A stretch of 64,000 bases of DNA, from positions 1 to 64,000 of the forward strand of contig NZ_LGEG01000212.1 in NCBI RefSeq assembly GCF_001280125.1. Direction: 5' to 3'. The stretch is from Streptomyces sp. NRRL F-6492. Its GTDB lineage: Bacteria; Actinomycetota; Actinomycetes; Streptomycetales; Streptomycetaceae. The position numbers and the translations under genes are program-made. The notes under the pieces were generated by a model that was not told the DNA's origin, did no database searches, and was given only the letters and a program-made list of their open reading frames with translations. Of the stretch, positions 11,233 to 21,548 are shown one piece after another; the first letter of the stretch is position 1, and every line of letters starts with the position of its first letter.

Positions 11233-12645
11233 TTGAGCGAGCAGGCACGTCGCCGTCCCCCCAAGCCCTACCGGAAGCCCAAGAAGGATCCCGTCCGGAT
11301 GCTCGCCTTCGAGGCGCTGAGGGCGGTCGACGAGCGGGACGCCTACGCGAACCTGGTGCTGCCGCCCCTGCTGAAGAAGGCCCGCGAGGGCGGGGACTTC
11401 GACGGGCGGGACGCGGCCCTCGCGACCGAGCTGGTCTACGGGACGCTGCGCCGCCAGGGCACGTACGACGCGATCATCGCCGCCTGCACCGACCGCCCGC
11501 TGCGCGAGGTCGACCCGCCCGTGCTCGACGTGCTCGCGCTCGGCGCGCACCAGCTGCTCGGGACCCGGATCCCCACCCACGCCGCCGTCTCCGCCAGCGT
11601 CGAGCTGGCGCGGGTGGTGCTCGGCGACGGGCGGGCCAAGTTCGTGAACGCCGTGCTGCGGAAGATCTCCCGGCAGGACCTGGACGCCTGGGTGGCGCAG
11701 GTCGCCCCGCCGTACGACGACGACCCCGAGGACCACCTCGCCGTCGTCCACTCGCACCCCCGCTGGGTCGTCTCGGCGCTCTGGGACTCCCTCGGCGGCG
11801 GCCGCGCCGGGATCGAGGACCTCCTGGAGGCGGACAACGAACGCCCCGAGGTCACCCTCGTCGCCCGCCCCGGCCGCTCCACCACCGAGGAGCTCGCCGC
11901 GGCCACCGAGACCCTGCCGGGCCGCTGGTCCCCGTACGCCCTGCGGATGGCGGAGGGCGGCGAGCCCGGCGCCATCGAGGCGGTCAAGGAGGGCAGGGCC
12001 GGCGTCCAGGACGAGGGCAGCCAGCTGGTCGCCCTCGCCCTCGCGAACGCGCCCGTCGAAGGACCCGACGCCCGCTGGCTCGACGGCTGCGCGGGCCCCG
12101 GCGGCAAGGCCGCGCTCCTCGCCGCCCTCGCCTCCGAGCGGGGCGCCGCCCTGCTCGCCTCCGAGAAGCAGCCGCACCGCGCCCGCCTGGTCGAGCGCGC
12201 CCTCGCCGGCAACCCCGGCCCGTACCAGGTGATCGCCGCCGACGGCACCCGCCCGCCGTGGCGCCCCGGCTCCTTCGACCGGGTCCTGGTGGACGTGCCC
12301 TGCTCGGGCCTCGGCGCCCTGCGCCGCCGTCCCGAGGCCCGCTGGCGCCGCCGCCCCGACGACCTGGACGGCTTCGCCCCGCTCCAGCGCGCGCTGCTCA
12401 CCGAGGCGCTGCGCGCGGTGCGCGTCGGCGGCGTCGTCGGGTACGCGACCTGCTCGCCGCACCTGGCCGAGACCCGGGTCGTCGTCGACGACGTCCTGAA
12501 GAAGACCGGCGGCGCCGAGCTGATCGACGCCCGTCCGCTGCTGCCCGGCGTCCCCGCGCTCGGCGAAGGACCGGACGTCCAGCTGTGGCCGCATCTGCAC
12601 GGTACGGACGCCATGTACCTGGCGCTGCTGCGCCGGACCGCCTGA
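11233..12645 (+). CDS. rsmB: 16S rRNA (cytosine-5-)-methyltransferase RsmB
   Basis: SAM-dependent m5C methylation of 16S rRNA (position 967 in E. coli). The 470-residue product starts with a basic tail (RRRPPKPYRKPKKDP), then a NusB-like RNA-binding domain (residues ~20-170), then the methyltransferase domain: SAM motif LDGCAGPGGKAALLAAL, the DVPCSGLGALRRRPEARW loop and the YATCSPHLAET motif with the catalytic cysteine. The start is an unusual TTG at 11233, supported by GGAG five bases upstream; the frame is open further upstream but crosses the opposing small gene. It follows fmt, the common fmt-rsmB order. Confidence 0.92.
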   Translation: MSEQARRRPPKPYRKPKKDPVRMLAFEALRAVDERDAYANLVLPPLLKKAREGGDFDGRDAALATELVYGTLRRQGTYDAIIAACTDRPLREVDPPVLDVLALGAHQLLGTRIPTHAAVSASVELARVVLGDGRAKFVNAVLRKISRQDLDAWVAQVAPPYDDDPEDHLAVVHSHPRWVVSALWDSLGGGRAGIEDLLEADNERPEVTLVARPGRSTTEELAAATETLPGRWSPYALRMAEGGEPGAIEAVKEGRAGVQDEGSQLVALALANAPVEGPDARWLDGCAGPGGKAALLAALASERGAALLASEKQPHRARLVERALAGNPGPYQVIAADGTRPPWRPGSFDRVLVDVPCSGLGALRRRPEARWRRRPDDLDGFAPLQRALLTEALRAVRVGGVVGYATCSPHLAETRVVVDDVLKKTGGAELIDARPLLPGVPALGEGPDVQLWPHLHGTDAMYLALLRRTA

Positions 12646-12795
12646 CCCCGGGGCGCCCTACCCTTCGATCACCTGACCGCAATCTCCCGGTCTGTACAGG
12701 TCCCGGGCTCGTCGTTTCGTACCGAACCTGGTCCGGACCTGAATCGAAACCGCCCAGCGGCAAAGAAGTGCCCAAGAACGTGGGAGGCTTGGCGC

Positions 12796-13479
12796 ATGGC
12801 GCAGATCAACCCCAGCATCCTGTCCGCGGACTTCGCCCGGCTCGCCGAGGAGGCCCGGGCGGTCGAGGGAGCCGACTGGCTGCACGTCGACGTGATGGAC
12901 AACCACTTCGTGCCCAATCTGACGCTGGGCGTGCCGATCGTGGAGTCCCTCGCCCGCGCGACGGACACCCCGCTCGACTGCCACCTGATGATCGAGGACC
13001 CCGACCGCTGGGCCCCGCGGTACGTGGAGGCCGGCGCCGGTTCGGTGACCTTCCACGTCGAGGCCGCCGCCGCCCCCGTGCGGCTCGCGCGGGAGATCCG
13101 GGCCAAGGGCGCCCGCGCCTCGATGGCGCTCAAGCCGGCCACGCCCATCGAGCCGTACGAGGACCTGCTCCCCGAACTCGACATGCTGCTGATCATGACC
13201 GTCGAGCCCGGCTTCGGCGGCCAGGCCTTCCTCGACATCATGCTGCCCAAGATCCGCCGCACCCGTGAGCTGATCTCCAAGCACGGCCTGGAGCTGTGGC
13301 TCCAGGTCGACGGCGGGGTCGCGGAGTCCACGATCGAGCGGTGCGCCGAGGCCGGCGCCGACGTCTTCGTCGCGGGCTCGGCGGTGTACGGAGCGGCCGA
13401 CCCGGCCGCCGCCGTCGCCTCGCTGCGGGCCCGCGCCGAGACCGCGACGGCCTCCGCCGCGTGGGCGTGTGGCCACTGA
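12796..13479 (+). CDS. rpe: Ribulose-phosphate 3-epimerase
   Basis: Interconverts ribulose 5-phosphate and xylulose 5-phosphate in the pentose phosphate pathway. A 227-residue TIM barrel with the family motifs in order: [31 protein letters not shown] (metal ligands), [24 protein letters not shown] and LQVDGGV. The ATG start at 12796 has GGAGG about eight bases upstream. The 150 bases after rsmB probably hold its own promoter; a short 7-bp hairpin (13497-13513) follows the gene. Confidence 0.95.
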   Translation: MAQINPSILSADFARLAEEARAVEGADWLHVDVMDNHFVPNLTLGVPIVESLARATDTPLDCHLMIEDPDRWAPRYVEAGAGSVTFHVEAAAAPVRLAREIRAKGARASMALKPATPIEPYEDLLPELDMLLIMTVEPGFGGQAFLDIMLPKIRRTRELISKHGLELWLQVDGGVAESTIERCAEAGADVFVAGSAVYGAADPAAAVASLRARAETATASAAWACGH

Positions 13480-13638
13480 GCCTCCGGCGGATGAACGCGG
13501 CCCGTCGGGCCGCCGACAGGACTGATCAAGGCACGTCGTTTCTGACAGGATGAACGGCGAGCAGGAGTGTGAACGACCTCGGCACGTGAACGGCGTGACG
13601 CGGGCAAGCGGTACGTGAACGGCAGTGAGGAGATCGCG

Positions 13639-14664
13639 GTGGCGGGTATGTCGGCGGGACGGTCAGCCCTGCGGATGGGCCCCGCGGAACTGGTGCAGGC
13701 GGCGGCCATGGCCCGCCGCTTCTACCTGGAGGGCAAGTCCAAGATCCAGATCGCCGAGGAGTTCGGCGTGAGCCGCTTCAAGGTGGCCCGGGTCCTGGAG
13801 ACCGCCCTGGAGCGCGATCTCGTACGGATCGAGATCCGCGTGCCGGCCGAGCTGGACGCCGAGCGCTCCGACGCCCTCCGCGCCCGCTACGGGCTCCGCC
13901 ACGCCGTCGTCGTCGAGTCCCCGGCGGAGGGCGAGGACGAGTCGCCCGACCCGGAGAACCTCGGCGAGGTCGCCGCCGACCTGCTCGGCGAGCTGGTCGC
14001 CGAGGGCGACGTCCTCGGCCTGGCCTGGGGCCGCTCCACCATCCACATGGCGGCCGCGCTCGACCGGCTGCCGCCCTGCACGGTCGTCCAGCTCACCGGC
14101 GTGTACGACGCCGGGACCGCCGAGCGCGGCTCCGTCGAGGCCGTCCGCCGGGCCGCCCAGGTCTCCGGCGGCGAGGCCCACCCGATCTACGCCCCCATGC
14201 TGCTGCCCGACCCGGCGACGGCCGCCGCCCTGCGCAACCAGACCGGCATCGCGCGCGCCTTCGAGTACTTCGACAAGGTGACCGTCGCCTGCGTCTCCAT
14301 CGGCTCCTGGGAGCCGGGCATCTCCACCGTCCACGACATGCTCTCCGACGAGGAGCGCGCCCACTACGCCTCGCTCGGCGTCGCCGCCGAGATGTCCGCG
14401 CACCTCTTCGACTCCGAGGGGCGCCGGGTCGGCCGCGACCTGGGCGAGCGCTGCATCACCGTCGAGGCGGACCGGCTGCGCCGGATCCCCGAGGTCGTCG
14501 CCATCGCCGGCGGCCAGCGCAAGGCGGCGGCGATCGGCGCGGTGCTCCGCTCCGGGCTCGTCACCAGCCTGGTGACCGACCGCGCCGCGGCGGACTACCT
14601 GCTCACCGAGTCCAGCCCGGGCACGCACCCGGCGCTCGACCGGACGGACCCCGACGGCAGCTGA
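13639..14664 (+). CDS. SorC/DeoR-type sugar-binding transcriptional regulator
   Basis: A 341-residue regulator. The N-terminus holds a helix-turn-helix (KSKIQIAEEFGVSRFKVARVLE), and the rest is the SorC-type effector domain related to sugar-phosphate isomerases, with LGLAWGRST, VVQLTGVYDAG and GGQRKAAAIGAVL in family positions; the last is the usual phosphosugar-site motif. GTG 13639 has a textbook GAGGAG six bases upstream (13627-13632), so I prefer it to GTG 13615. The neighbouring rpe suggests a pentose or sugar phosphate as effector, but the regulated genes cannot be read here. Confidence 0.88.
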   Translation: MAGMSAGRSALRMGPAELVQAAAMARRFYLEGKSKIQIAEEFGVSRFKVARVLETALERDLVRIEIRVPAELDAERSDALRARYGLRHAVVVESPAEGEDESPDPENLGEVAADLLGELVAEGDVLGLAWGRSTIHMAAALDRLPPCTVVQLTGVYDAGTAERGSVEAVRRAAQVSGGEAHPIYAPMLLPDPATAAALRNQTGIARAFEYFDKVTVACVSIGSWEPGISTVHDMLSDEERAHYASLGVAAEMSAHLFDSEGRRVGRDLGERCITVEADRLRRIPEVVAIAGGQRKAAAIGAVLRSGLVTSLVTDRAAADYLLTESSPGTHPALDRTDPDGS

Positions 14665-14716
14665 ACCGCCGGTGTTCCCGGGGGCCGGAGCCGTTCCGCG
14701 ACGCTATGTTCGGGAC

Positions 14717-15157
14717 ATGCTGCTCCGGCCCCCGCGCGTGCTCCTCGCGCTCGTCCTCTCCGTCCTCCTGGGCGGGTTCCTCGCCGGCTGTTCCCCGGCG
14801 GCCGGCGGAGGCGCGCGGACCGCCGCCCCGACCCGTACGCCCGCCACCGCCGCGCCCACCGGCGCCTCCGGCCTGCCCGTCGTACGGGCCGCCGACCTGC
14901 CGCCCGAGGCGCGCGGGACGCTCGACCTCATCGCGCGCGGCGGGCCCTACCCGTACGCCAAGGACGGCACCGTCTTCTCCGACTTCGAGAAGGCCCTGCC
15001 CCGCGAGGAGCGCGGCTACTACCGCGAGTACACCGTGAAGACCCCCGGCGAACGCGACCGGGGGGCGCGCCGCCTCGTCGTCGGGCGCGGCGGCGAGACG
15101 TACTACACCGACGACCACTACGAGACCTTCCGGGAGGTGGTCGCGGATGAGGCCTGA
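14717..15157 (+). CDS. Guanyl-specific ribonuclease of the barnase/RNase Sa family, lipoprotein-like
   Basis: Secreted or surface ribonuclease of 146 residues. The N-terminus is a signal sequence ending in a lipobox (LAGC, residues 22-25), so the mature enzyme is probably lipid-anchored. A Thr/Pro/Ala linker (residues 33-50) precedes the catalytic domain, which closely follows RNase Sa: DLPPEARGTLDLIA, GPYPYAKDG, YYREYTVKTPGER, RRLVVG, YYTDDHYETF. Catalytic residues by analogy are Glu104, Arg119 and His134. ATG 14717 is chosen because it starts the signal peptide. The stop overlaps the barstar start by 11 bases, coupling toxin and inhibitor. Confidence 0.9.
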   Translation: MLLRPPRVLLALVLSVLLGGFLAGCSPAAGGGARTAAPTRTPATAAPTGASGLPVVRAADLPPEARGTLDLIARGGPYPYAKDGTVFSDFEKALPREERGYYREYTVKTPGERDRGARRLVVGRGGETYYTDDHYETFREVVADEA

Positions 15158-15479
15158 CGGCCCCGTCGTCCTCGACCTGACCGGAGTCGCGGACAAGGCC
15201 GCCCTCATGGACCGGTGCGCCGACGTCCTCGCGCTGCCCGACTGGTTCGGCCGCAACTGGGACGCCCTGGCCGACTGCCTCACCGACCTGCCCCGGCCGG
15301 TCGTCCTCGTCGTCACCGGCTGGCGGGGGTACGCCGAGGCCCGGCCGCGCGAGTGGCGGACCGCCCAGGACGTCTTCGCCGCGGCGGCCGACGAGAGCCC
15401 CGCCCGCCTCTCCGTCCTCCTCTCCCTGGGAAAAACGTTCGGAGGATCCTCCGAACCACCTGCGGCAAGCCTCGGATGA
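15147..15479 (+). CDS. Barstar-family ribonuclease inhibitor
   Basis: A 110-residue barstar-like protein that should stay in the cytoplasm and neutralise the ribonuclease encoded just upstream. The core LPDWFGRNWDALADCL (residues 30-45) is the barstar signature; Asp39 and Asp43 correspond to the barnase-contacting aspartates of barstar, and VVLVVTGW follows. The tail after residue 95 is Gly/Ser/Pro-rich. The ATG at 15147 has GGAGGT within the ribonuclease coding sequence. The overlap ensures the inhibitor is made with the enzyme. Confidence 0.9.
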   Translation: MRPDGPVVLDLTGVADKAALMDRCADVLALPDWFGRNWDALADCLTDLPRPVVLVVTGWRGYAEARPREWRTAQDVFAAAADESPARLSVLLSLGKTFGGSSEPPAASLG

Positions 15480-17027
<1,548 letters not shown>

Positions 17028-17042
17028 TCCCGCACGTACGAA

Positions 17043-17084
17043 GGCCGTGGGCCCCCGGGAAGCCGTTCCCGGGGGCCCACGGCC
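17043..17084. terminator. Terminator after guaB1
   Basis: A perfect 19-bp stem (17043-17061 with 17066-17084) with a 4-nt loop GCCG. It lies between two converging genes and can serve both. Confidence 0.88.
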
Positions 17085-17129
17085 GTGTCGACGCGTTCCG
17101 GTGCCGTCACCCTTTCCCTGTGCCCCGGG

Positions 17130-17173
17130 CCCGTCAGCGGCCCGTCAGCGGCCCGTCAGCGGCCCGTCATCGG
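17130..17173. repeat. 11-bp tandem repeat, four copies
   Basis: CCCGTCAGCGG at 17130-17140, 17141-17151 and 17152-17162, then a variant CCCGTCATCGG at 17163-17173 that runs over the stop codon of the next gene. Confidence 0.85.
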
Positions 17174-18291
17174 GCCGGCGCCGAGGACGGCGCGCCCGGG
17201 ACGCCCGGGACCCCGCTCAGCGCCTCCGCCACCGCCGCCGCGATCCGGGCGTGTCCCCGGTCGTTCGGGTGCAGTCCGTCCGCCAGGTGCTCCGGGCCGA
17301 GCAGCGGGCCGCCGGGGAGGACGAGCAGGTGCCCGTCGCCCTCGGCCGCCAGGTCCCGGCCCGCCCGCTCCATGGCCCGGCGCAGCTCCGTGAGGGTCGC
17401 CCCGAGGGCGTTGCGGGTGTGCTCGGCCTCCGGGCGCAGGACGGGCGAGACGATCAGCAGCGGGGTCTCGGGGTGGCCCTTGCGGACGAGCCCGACGAAG
17501 GCCCGCACGGTCTCGTACAGCCAGTCCGCCGTCGCGGGCGCCTTGGACCAGCAGTTGGTGCCGAAGGCCAGGGTGATCAGCTCGCCCGGGAGCCGCGCCA
17601 GGTGCTCGGCGAGGGGCAGTTCGCCGCGCGCCGCGCCCGCGTACCCCAGGTTGACCGGGTCGAGGCCCAGGAGGCGGCCCGCCGTGGCCGGCCAGGAGCG
17701 GGCCGGGCGGGTCGACCACCACCCCTCGGTGATGGAGTCGCCGTGCACGAGCCAGCGGGGCCGGGCCGGGGCGGGGGAGAGGGCGCCGCCGACGGCCCGC
17801 AGGGCGAGCGGCACGGGCGCCTGGCCCTCCGGCAGGTAGACGCTGAAGACGCCGCCGCCCGGGGGCAGCGGGAGCTTCACGACGGTCTCGGCGGCCGGGG
17901 CGACACAGGTCTCCCCGACGAACCGCGCCCCGCTCCAGAGGGCGAAGCAGTGGCGCAGGTCGCGCAGCGGATCGTCCGTGTCCGGGACGGCCGCCCGGTA
18001 GCGCAGCTCCACCGCGCGCGTGCCGGGCGCGGCCGTGAACTCGATCCGCACCCCGATGGGCAGCTCGGCCCGCGCCGCCACGTCCCACGGCAGCCGCGCC
18101 AGATCGTCCGGGTCGGCCCGCACGGGCCGCTTCCCGTCCAGCCAGGCCGTGCCGCGCAGGAACGGTTCCGGGTCGAGCCAGTCCACCGGGGCCTCCGATC
18201 GTCGGGCCGCCGGGCCCCGCGGAGCGGGTCGTCCGGCACGAAGAGCCCATGCGTGCGTGGAACGCTGCATGCCCCCGATGTACTGATTCAT
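17167..18291 (-). CDS. SGNH/GDSL-type hydrolase with N-terminal accessory domain
   Basis: A 374-residue esterase-like protein. The C-terminal half is an SGNH hydrolase: block I HGDSITEG near residue 183 (nucleophile Ser), glycine block LGYAGAARGE, block III FGTNCW, and block V DGLHPNDRGHARIA with the Asp-His pair. The N-terminal half (~40-175) is a beta-rich domain typical of the 'GDSL-like lipase' proteins of Streptomyces. No signal peptide is clear. The start is uncertain: ATG 18291 is given, ATG 18270 and TTG 18336 are alternatives, and none has a good ribosome-binding site. Substrate unknown. It is divergent from the permease and shares its motif-rich upstream region. Confidence 0.75.
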   Translation of the reverse strand: MNQYIGGMQRSTHAWALRAGRPAPRGPAARRSEAPVDWLDPEPFLRGTAWLDGKRPVRADPDDLARLPWDVAARAELPIGVRIEFTAAPGTRAVELRYRAAVPDTDDPLRDLRHCFALWSGARFVGETCVAPAAETVVKLPLPPGGGVFSVYLPEGQAPVPLALRAVGGALSPAPARPRWLVHGDSITEGWWSTRPARSWPATAGRLLGLDPVNLGYAGAARGELPLAEHLARLPGELITLAFGTNCWSKAPATADWLYETVRAFVGLVRKGHPETPLLIVSPVLRPEAEHTRNALGATLTELRRAMERAGRDLAAEGDGHLLVLPGGPLLGPEHLADGLHPNDRGHARIAAAVAEALSGVPGVPGAPSSAPAR

Positions 18292-18299
18292 GCGGGGGA

Positions 18300-18355
18300 G
18301 CGCAATGTTTCCCCCGTTCGTGCCGCAAGTGCGCAATGATCATCCGGCATTGCGC
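18300..18355. promoter_or_regulatory. Cluster of CGCAATG motifs in the hydrolase/permease divergent region
   Basis: GCGCAATG occurs at 18300-18307 and 18331-18338 (31 bp apart) and inverted as CATTGCGC at 18348-18355, making a perfect 8-bp inverted repeat with a 9-bp spacer; a variant CGCAAGT lies at 18324. Such spaced repeats fit binding of an Lrp/AsnC oligomer, and an Lrp gene is encoded just beyond the permease. The link is inference. Confidence 0.6.
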
Positions 18356-18527
18356 AACAACCCTGCATTACGAGTGCGAACTCTGGCCCTTAGGCTCGTG
18401 CCTCGTACCAGGAGTGGCGGCGACCGCCTGCTCGGCGGTTCCGTCCCCCGTGGGTCTGCTCCGGCATGCCCGCGCACCGCCGCGGTCCCCGCTCCGCCCC
18501 CACAGGCAGCGATAAGGAGCCTCCGCA

Positions 18528-20003
18528 GTGCTGGACCACGGCGTAGCCCCACCGGTCGACGACACGACCGCCCCCAAGCCCTCCGCTCTTCGTGCCCTCA
18601 CCCGGCGCAAGCCGGTGGAAGCCCTGGTCGCGGAGGGTGGACAGGGTGAGGGCGGCAGCCTCCGCCGCTCGCTTTCGATGTGGCAGCTGACCATGATCAG
18701 CATCGGGGCCACGCTCGGCACGGGCATCTTCGTCGTCCTCGGCGACGCCGTGCCCAAGGCCGGCCCCGCCGTCACCCTCGCCTTCGTCATCGCCGGCCTC
18801 ACGGCGCTCTTCTCGGCCCTCTCGTACGCCGAGCTGGCCGGTTCCATACCGGTGGCCGGATCCTCGTACTCGTACGCGTACGCAACGATGGGCGAACTCG
18901 TCGCCTGGGTCTGCGGCTGGTGCCTGGTCCTGGAGTACGGCGTCTCGGTCGCCGCCGTGGCCGTCGGATGGGGCGAGTACCTCAACGAGCTGCTCGACGG
19001 GACCATCGGGGTCACCCTCCCCGCGGCGGTCTCCTCCGCGCCCGGCGAAGGCGGCTTCATCAACCTGCCCGGTCTGATCGTCGTCCTGCTCGCGATGGTC
19101 TTCCTGCTCGGCGGCGCCCGCGAGTCCGCCGTCGTCAACACGATCATGGTGTTCGTGAAGATCGCCGCGCTCGTGCTCTTCTGCGCCATCGGCTTCATGG
19201 GCTTCAAGTCCGGCAACTACGCCGACTTCATGCCCCTCGGCATGGCCGGGGTCAGCGCCGCCGGAGCCAGCCTCTTCTTCTCGTACATCGGCTTCGACGC
19301 CGCCTCCACCGCCGGCGAGGAGGCGAAGGACCCCAAGCGCGACCTGCCGCGCGCGATCATGCTGTCGCTGCTCATCGTCACCGTGCTCTACGTCCTGGTC
19401 GCCGCCGTCGCCGTCGGCGCGTGGAACTGGAAGGACTTCGAGGGCTCCGAGGCCTCGCTCGCCGCGATCATGAACGACGTCAGCGGTCAGAAGTTCTGGG
19501 GCACCCTGCTCGCCGCCGGCGCCGTCATCTCGATCGCCAGCGTCGTGCTCACCGTCCTCTACGGCCAGACCCGGGTGCTCTTCGCGATGTCCCGCGACGG
19601 ACTCGTGCCCAAGGTCTTCGGCAAGGTCAACGGCAAGACCGGCACCCCGCGCGTGAACACGGTCATCGTGTCCCTCTTCTGCGGCGCCCTCGCCTCCGTC
19701 ATCCCGCTCGGCAAGCTCGTCGACGCCACCAGCATCGGCACCCTCTTCGCCTTCGCCCTGGTCAACGTCGCGGTGATCGTGCTGCGGAAGACCCGCCCGA
19801 CCCTGGACCGCACCTTCCGCGTCCCGCTCGGCTGGACCTTCCCGATCCTCGGCTTCCTGTTCTGCGTCTACAACATGTTCAGCCTGGACGCGATCACCTG
19901 GATCGTCTTCGGTTGCTGGATGGCCGCCGGGCTCGTGTTCTACTTCCTGTACGGCATGCGCCGCTCCCGTCTGGCCACCGCGGTGCCCTCAGCAGAGAAG
20001 TGA
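18528..20003 (+). CDS. APC-family cationic amino acid permease
   Basis: A 491-residue membrane protein with a cytoplasmic N-terminus of about 55 residues and about 12 transmembrane helices. TM1 carries SIGATLGTGIFVVLGD, the glycine-rich substrate loop of APC transporters; IGFDAASTAGEEAKDPKRDLPRAI is characteristic of the cationic amino acid transporter (CAT) branch, which takes up lysine, arginine or ornithine. GTG 18528 has AAGGAG 11 bases upstream. The Lrp regulator starts 10 bases after its stop, and lysine-degrading enzymes follow, so lysine is the likely substrate. Specificity cannot be read directly. Confidence 0.88.
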   Translation: MLDHGVAPPVDDTTAPKPSALRALTRRKPVEALVAEGGQGEGGSLRRSLSMWQLTMISIGATLGTGIFVVLGDAVPKAGPAVTLAFVIAGLTALFSALSYAELAGSIPVAGSSYSYAYATMGELVAWVCGWCLVLEYGVSVAAVAVGWGEYLNELLDGTIGVTLPAAVSSAPGEGGFINLPGLIVVLLAMVFLLGGARESAVVNTIMVFVKIAALVLFCAIGFMGFKSGNYADFMPLGMAGVSAAGASLFFSYIGFDAASTAGEEAKDPKRDLPRAIMLSLLIVTVLYVLVAAVAVGAWNWKDFEGSEASLAAIMNDVSGQKFWGTLLAAGAVISIASVVLTVLYGQTRVLFAMSRDGLVPKVFGKVNGKTGTPRVNTVIVSLFCGALASVIPLGKLVDATSIGTLFAFALVNVAVIVLRKTRPTLDRTFRVPLGWTFPILGFLFCVYNMFSLDAITWIVFGCWMAAGLVFYFLYGMRRSRLATAVPSAEK

Positions 20004-20013
20004 TCCACCCGTA

Positions 20014-20469
20014 GTGCGACTCAACGACCTCGACGAACGCATCGTCCACGCCCTCGCGGAGGACGCCCGCCGCTCGTACGCCGACATCGGCTCGCTCGTC
20101 GGCCTCTCCGCGCCCGCCGTGAAGCGGCGCGTGGACCGGCTCCGGGCCGAGGGCGCCATCACCGGCTTCACCGTACGGGTGGACCCGGCGGCGCTCGGCT
20201 GGGAGACCGAGGGCTTCGTCGAGATCTACTGTCGCCACAACACCTCGCCGGACGACATCCGGCGGGGTCTGGAGCGGTACCCCGAGGTGGTGTCCGCGTC
20301 GACCGTCACCGGCGACGCGGACGCCGTCGTCCAGGTCTTCGCCTCGGACATGCGCCACTTCGAGCGCGTCCTGGAGCGCATCGCGGGCGAGCCCTTCGTG
20401 GAGCGCACCAAGTCCGTCCTGGTGCTCTCGCCGCTGCTGCGGCGCTTCTCCTCCGGCTCGCCCGCCTAG
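20014..20469 (+). CDS. Lrp/AsnC-family transcriptional regulator
   Basis: A 151-residue regulator: N-terminal helix-turn-helix (YADIGSLVGLSAPAVKRRVDRL, in pieces over residues 22-45) and C-terminal RAM ligand-binding domain (VRVDPAALGWETEGF, then VTGDADAVVQVFA). Such proteins sense amino acids and act as oligomers. It starts with GTG ten bases after the permease stop, so it is co-transcribed with it, and it precedes the amidase-monooxygenase pair. It is the natural candidate to control both units, perhaps in response to lysine; that is inference from position and the shared motifs. Confidence 0.9.
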   Translation: MRLNDLDERIVHALAEDARRSYADIGSLVGLSAPAVKRRVDRLRAEGAITGFTVRVDPAALGWETEGFVEIYCRHNTSPDDIRRGLERYPEVVSASTVTGDADAVVQVFASDMRHFERVLERIAGEPFVERTKSVLVLSPLLRRFSSGSPA

Positions 20470-20523
20470 GACCCACCCCCTCGCCGCGGCACGGGTCCCG
20501 TTTCCGCCGCGCGACGGGGGAGT

Positions 20524-20548
20524 CGTACGGCCCCGCAGGGCCCGTACG
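20524..20548 (+). terminator. Weak hairpin after the Lrp gene
   Basis: CGTACGG (20524-20530) pairs with CCGTACG (20542-20548) around an 11-nt GC-rich loop. It may end the permease-Lrp transcript, but the stem is short. Confidence 0.35.
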
Positions 20549-20606
20549 CAACGAATCGCCGCCGGCAGCGGGGATCGCGCAACGGTTCGACGGTCGGTCC
20601 GCAACG
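20547..20606 (+). promoter_or_regulatory. Three CGCAACG motifs upstream of davA
   Basis: CGCAACG occurs at 20547-20553, 20578-20584 and 20600-20606; the first two are 31 bp apart, the same spacing as the CGCAATG pair before the permease. I read these as candidate sites for the neighbouring Lrp regulator. Confidence 0.5.
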
Positions 20607-20686
20607 CTCCCGCCTTGTCCCGGCCGAGTCCGGAACCGTACCGTTTTTGACGTCTTCCCCCTGTACTCCGGACCCCGAGGATCGCC

Positions 20687-21493
20687 ATGCCCGCGCTGCG
20701 CACCGCCCTGCTCCAGAGCTCCGGCGAGCTCGGTGACGTGGCCGCCAACCTCAAGATCCTCGACGAGGCCGCCGCCCGGGCCGCCGCCGCCGGAGCGGGC
20801 CTGCTGCTCGCCCCCGAGCTGTTCCTCACCGGCTACGCCATCGGCGCCGACATGGCCCGCCTGGCCGAACCGGCCGACGGCCCCTCCGCCCGCGCCGTCG
20901 CGGCCGTCGCCGTGCGCCACGGCCTGGCCGTCGGCTACGGCTACCCGGAGCGCAACACCGAGGAGCACGGCGTCCTCCACAACTCCGTGCGGCTCGTCGG
21001 CGCCGACGGCGTCCCGCTCGCGAACTACCGCAAGACCCACCTCTACGGCGCCTTCGAGAACCAGTGGTTCACGCCCGGCGACGACGGCGTCGTCCAGGCC
21101 GAGGTCGGCGGGCTCACCGTCGGCCTGATGATCTGCTACGACGTCGAGTTCCCCGAGAACGTACGGGCGCAGGCCCTGGCCGGCACGGACCTCCTCCTCG
21201 TGCCGACCGCGCTCATGCACCCCGCCGAGGTCGTCGCCGAGTCCGTCGTCCCCGTGCGCGCCTTCGAGAACCAGCTCTACATCGCGTACGCCAACCGGAC
21301 CGGCCCCGAGGGCGACTTCGAGTTCGTCGGCCTCTCCGCCCTCGCCGCCCCCGACGGCACCGCCCGCGCCCGCGCCGGACGCGGCGAGGACCTCGTCGTC
21401 GGCGACGTCGACCCCGCCTTCCTGGCGGCCTCCCGCGAGCTGAACCCCTACCTCCGCGACCGGCGCCCGGACCTCTACGGCCCCCTGGTCTGA
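20687..21493 (+). CDS. davA: Carbon-nitrogen hydrolase, probable 5-aminovaleramidase
   Basis: A 268-residue nitrilase-superfamily amidase with the Glu-Lys-Cys triad in place: Glu44 in LLLAPELFLTGY, Lys116 in ANYRKTHLYG and Cys150 in GLMICYDVEFPENVR. The size and the adjacent DavB-like monooxygenase match the Pseudomonas putida davBA pair, in which DavA hydrolyses 5-aminovaleramide to 5-aminovalerate. It would then act in the cytoplasm on the product of the next gene. On sequence alone the substrate could be another small amide; the specific call rests on context. Confidence 0.8.
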   Translation: MPALRTALLQSSGELGDVAANLKILDEAAARAAAAGAGLLLAPELFLTGYAIGADMARLAEPADGPSARAVAAVAVRHGLAVGYGYPERNTEEHGVLHNSVRLVGADGVPLANYRKTHLYGAFENQWFTPGDDGVVQAEVGGLTVGLMICYDVEFPENVRAQALAGTDLLLVPTALMHPAEVVAESVVPVRAFENQLYIAYANRTGPEGDFEFVGLSALAAPDGTARARAGRGEDLVVGDVDPAFLAASRELNPYLRDRRPDLYGPLV

Positions 21494-21548
21494 GCCCCCT
21501 CCGCCCCCCCGCCTCACCCTTCTTTTCCGCGCAAGGAGTCCGTACCCC

